Assembly: GCA_026415275.1 (NCBI GenBank)
Contig: JAOAHK010000126.1
Span: 1-7,207 of the forward strand
Length of the DNA stretch: 7,207 bases
Direction of reading: 5' to 3'
From: Anaerolineales bacterium
GTDB taxonomy: Bacteria > Chloroflexota > Anaerolineae > Anaerolineales > UBA4823
Program-made: the position numbers and the translations under genes
In this document: positions 6,951 through 7,207 of the stretch, in pieces
How the letters are laid out: the number at the start of each line of letters is the position of its first letter
How positions within the stretch are numbered: the stretch's first letter is position 1
The notes under the pieces: generated by a model
Told to the model about the DNA's origin: nothing
The model's database searches: none
Seen by the model: only the letters and a program-made list of their open reading frames with translations

Positions 6951-7125
6951 CCTCCGAGCTTGTTCACCTAAAGCCGTTGCCAAGGTGAACAAGCCGTACC
7001 TGCGGGACGCCGCAGGGAGGCTCTCTACGAGAGCCTCGTGGGTGGGCGGGGAAACCCGTTTGCCTCCTCGTGTTGGGAAAGGAGACGTTTGCCGAAGCCG
7101 TTGTTTACCTGATACAGCCGTCTCC
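6951..7125 (+). ncRNA. Structured 5' leader, candidate riboswitch or attenuator of unassigned class
   Basis: The 239 bases after the 6924-6926 stop hold no gene but a run of perfect stems: 6958-6969 with 6983-6994 (12 pairs); 6999-7005 with 7010-7016 (7 pairs, GACG loop); 7017-7025 with 7029-7037 (9 pairs, TAC loop); 7047-7050 with 7055-7058 (GAAA loop). GGAGACG 7081-7087 then pairs with CGTCTCC 7119-7125, which also forms the 5' arm of the downstream terminator, so the two folds exclude each other. CCGAAGCCG (7092-7100) and the TTTACC that follows loosely recall the c-di-AMP (ydaO) core, but I could not align the rest and do not assign a class. It sits in the sense direction before the ribosome binding site of the gene at 7166. 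A weak promoter candidate is TTGGAA 6915-6920 with TATTGA 6937-6942. Confidence 0.6.
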
Positions 7126-7150
7126 GCACAAGAGACGGCTGTTCTTTCTC
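7114..7150 (+). terminator. Intrinsic terminator in the leader, immediately before the next gene
   Basis: ACAGCCGTCTC (7114-7124) pairs perfectly with GAGACGGCTGT (7132-7142) around a 7-base loop. A T-rich tail (TTCTTTCTC, 7142-7150) follows. It ends one base before the ribosome binding site of the next gene, which fits regulated attenuation rather than simple operon termination. Its 5' arm can instead pair with 7081-7087. It could alternatively just end the upstream transcription unit. Confidence 0.75.
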
Positions 7151-7165
7151 AAAGGAGTATGAGTG

Positions 7166-7207
7166 ATGGAAATCGAACAATATCTTCAGATCCTGTCTCT
7201 TATACAC
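7166..7207 (+). CDS. Start of an unidentified gene, truncated by the window end and adapter sequence
   Basis: ATG 7166 follows AAAGGAG (7151-7157) with an 8-base spacer and opens with MEIEQYLQI, which accounts for all genuine sequence up to 7192. The last five apparent codons (7193-7207) come from adapter sequence and should not be translated. An earlier ATG at 7159 in another frame is only one base from the ribosome binding site and is less likely; a GTG at 7163 in frame would add one residue. The opening resembles the N-termini of Wzz-type polysaccharide chain-length or tyrosine-kinase proteins, which often begin with a similar acidic E-x-x-x-YL-x-I-L stretch before a basic segment and a membrane helix. 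Nine residues are too few to assign it, so this is a hint only. Confidence 0.45.
   Translation, partial: MEIEQYLQILSLIH
7193..7207. other. Nextera/Tn5 mosaic-end adapter remnant (non-biological)
   Basis: CTGTCTCTTATACAC is identical to the first 15 bases of the 19-base Tn5 mosaic end used in Nextera libraries. It sits exactly at the window end, where untrimmed adapters occur. On the minus strand it yields the familiar artefact peptide YKRQ. Native sequence should be taken to end at 7192. Confidence 0.93.

Noticed and set aside
6999..7016. GGGACGC in a hairpin as a c-di-GMP-I (GEMM) aptamer core
   Set aside because: The following AAAGCC-type segment and the receptor-forming context of GEMM are absent; the word is only the loop and stem of a simple hairpin.
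7025..7207. A 60-codon minus-strand open frame at the window end
   Set aside because: Its first residues derive from the adapter sequence, and it runs antisense through the structured leader.

Overview
The window reads as a piece of a moderate-GC bacterial genome. Gene style, protein sequences and the electron-transfer gene set suggest an anaerobic Chloroflexota (Anaerolineae-like) bacterium. That placement is an impression from the proteins, not a demonstrated fact. The last 15 bases match the Nextera/Tn5 mosaic-end adapter, so the window is probably the end of an assembled, likely metagenomic, contig.

Region 1 (1-753) holds the 3' end of a sensor histidine kinase and a complete NarL/LuxR-type response regulator whose start lies inside the kinase gene. 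Region 2 (754-897) is a 144-base gap carrying a -10-like TATAGT and a perfect 10-base inverted repeat, one arm of which covers the next gene's start codon. Region 3 (898-6172) is a tightly packed operon for a membrane-associated molybdopterin (CISM family) oxidoreductase: a four-cluster [4Fe-4S] subunit, an NrfD/PsrC-type membrane subunit, and a 1090-residue Tat-exported catalytic subunit. The order sensor-regulator-B-C-A resembles the Salmonella tetrathionate reductase locus (ttrRS with ttrBCA). The large catalytic subunit with a Cys candidate metal ligand fits the TtrA/ArrA/PsrA side of the family. The substrate cannot be fixed from sequence; tetrathionate, thiosulfate, polysulfide or an arsenic/selenium oxyanion are all possible.

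Region 4 (6173-6926) has a strong hairpin, a small membrane-anchored monohaem cytochrome c, and a carboxymuconolactone-decarboxylase-family protein lacking the AhpD redox CxxC. The last two are translationally coupled and probably belong to the same transcription unit. Region 5 (6927-7165) has no gene. It contains a densely structured leader: three strong hairpins, a GAAA-capped stem, and a mutually exclusive antiterminator/terminator pair placed just before a ribosome binding site. This looks like a riboswitch or attenuator whose class I could not assign. It precedes the first nine genuine codons of a new gene (7166 on) that is cut off by the adapter sequence.

Working model (inference): the two-component pair senses a respiratory substrate and activates the operon. 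The catalytic subunit outside the membrane exchanges electrons through the FeS subunit and the NrfD subunit with the quinone pool, and the anchored cytochrome c offers a second electron route. I saw no tRNA, rRNA, CRISPR array, insertion sequence or origin.
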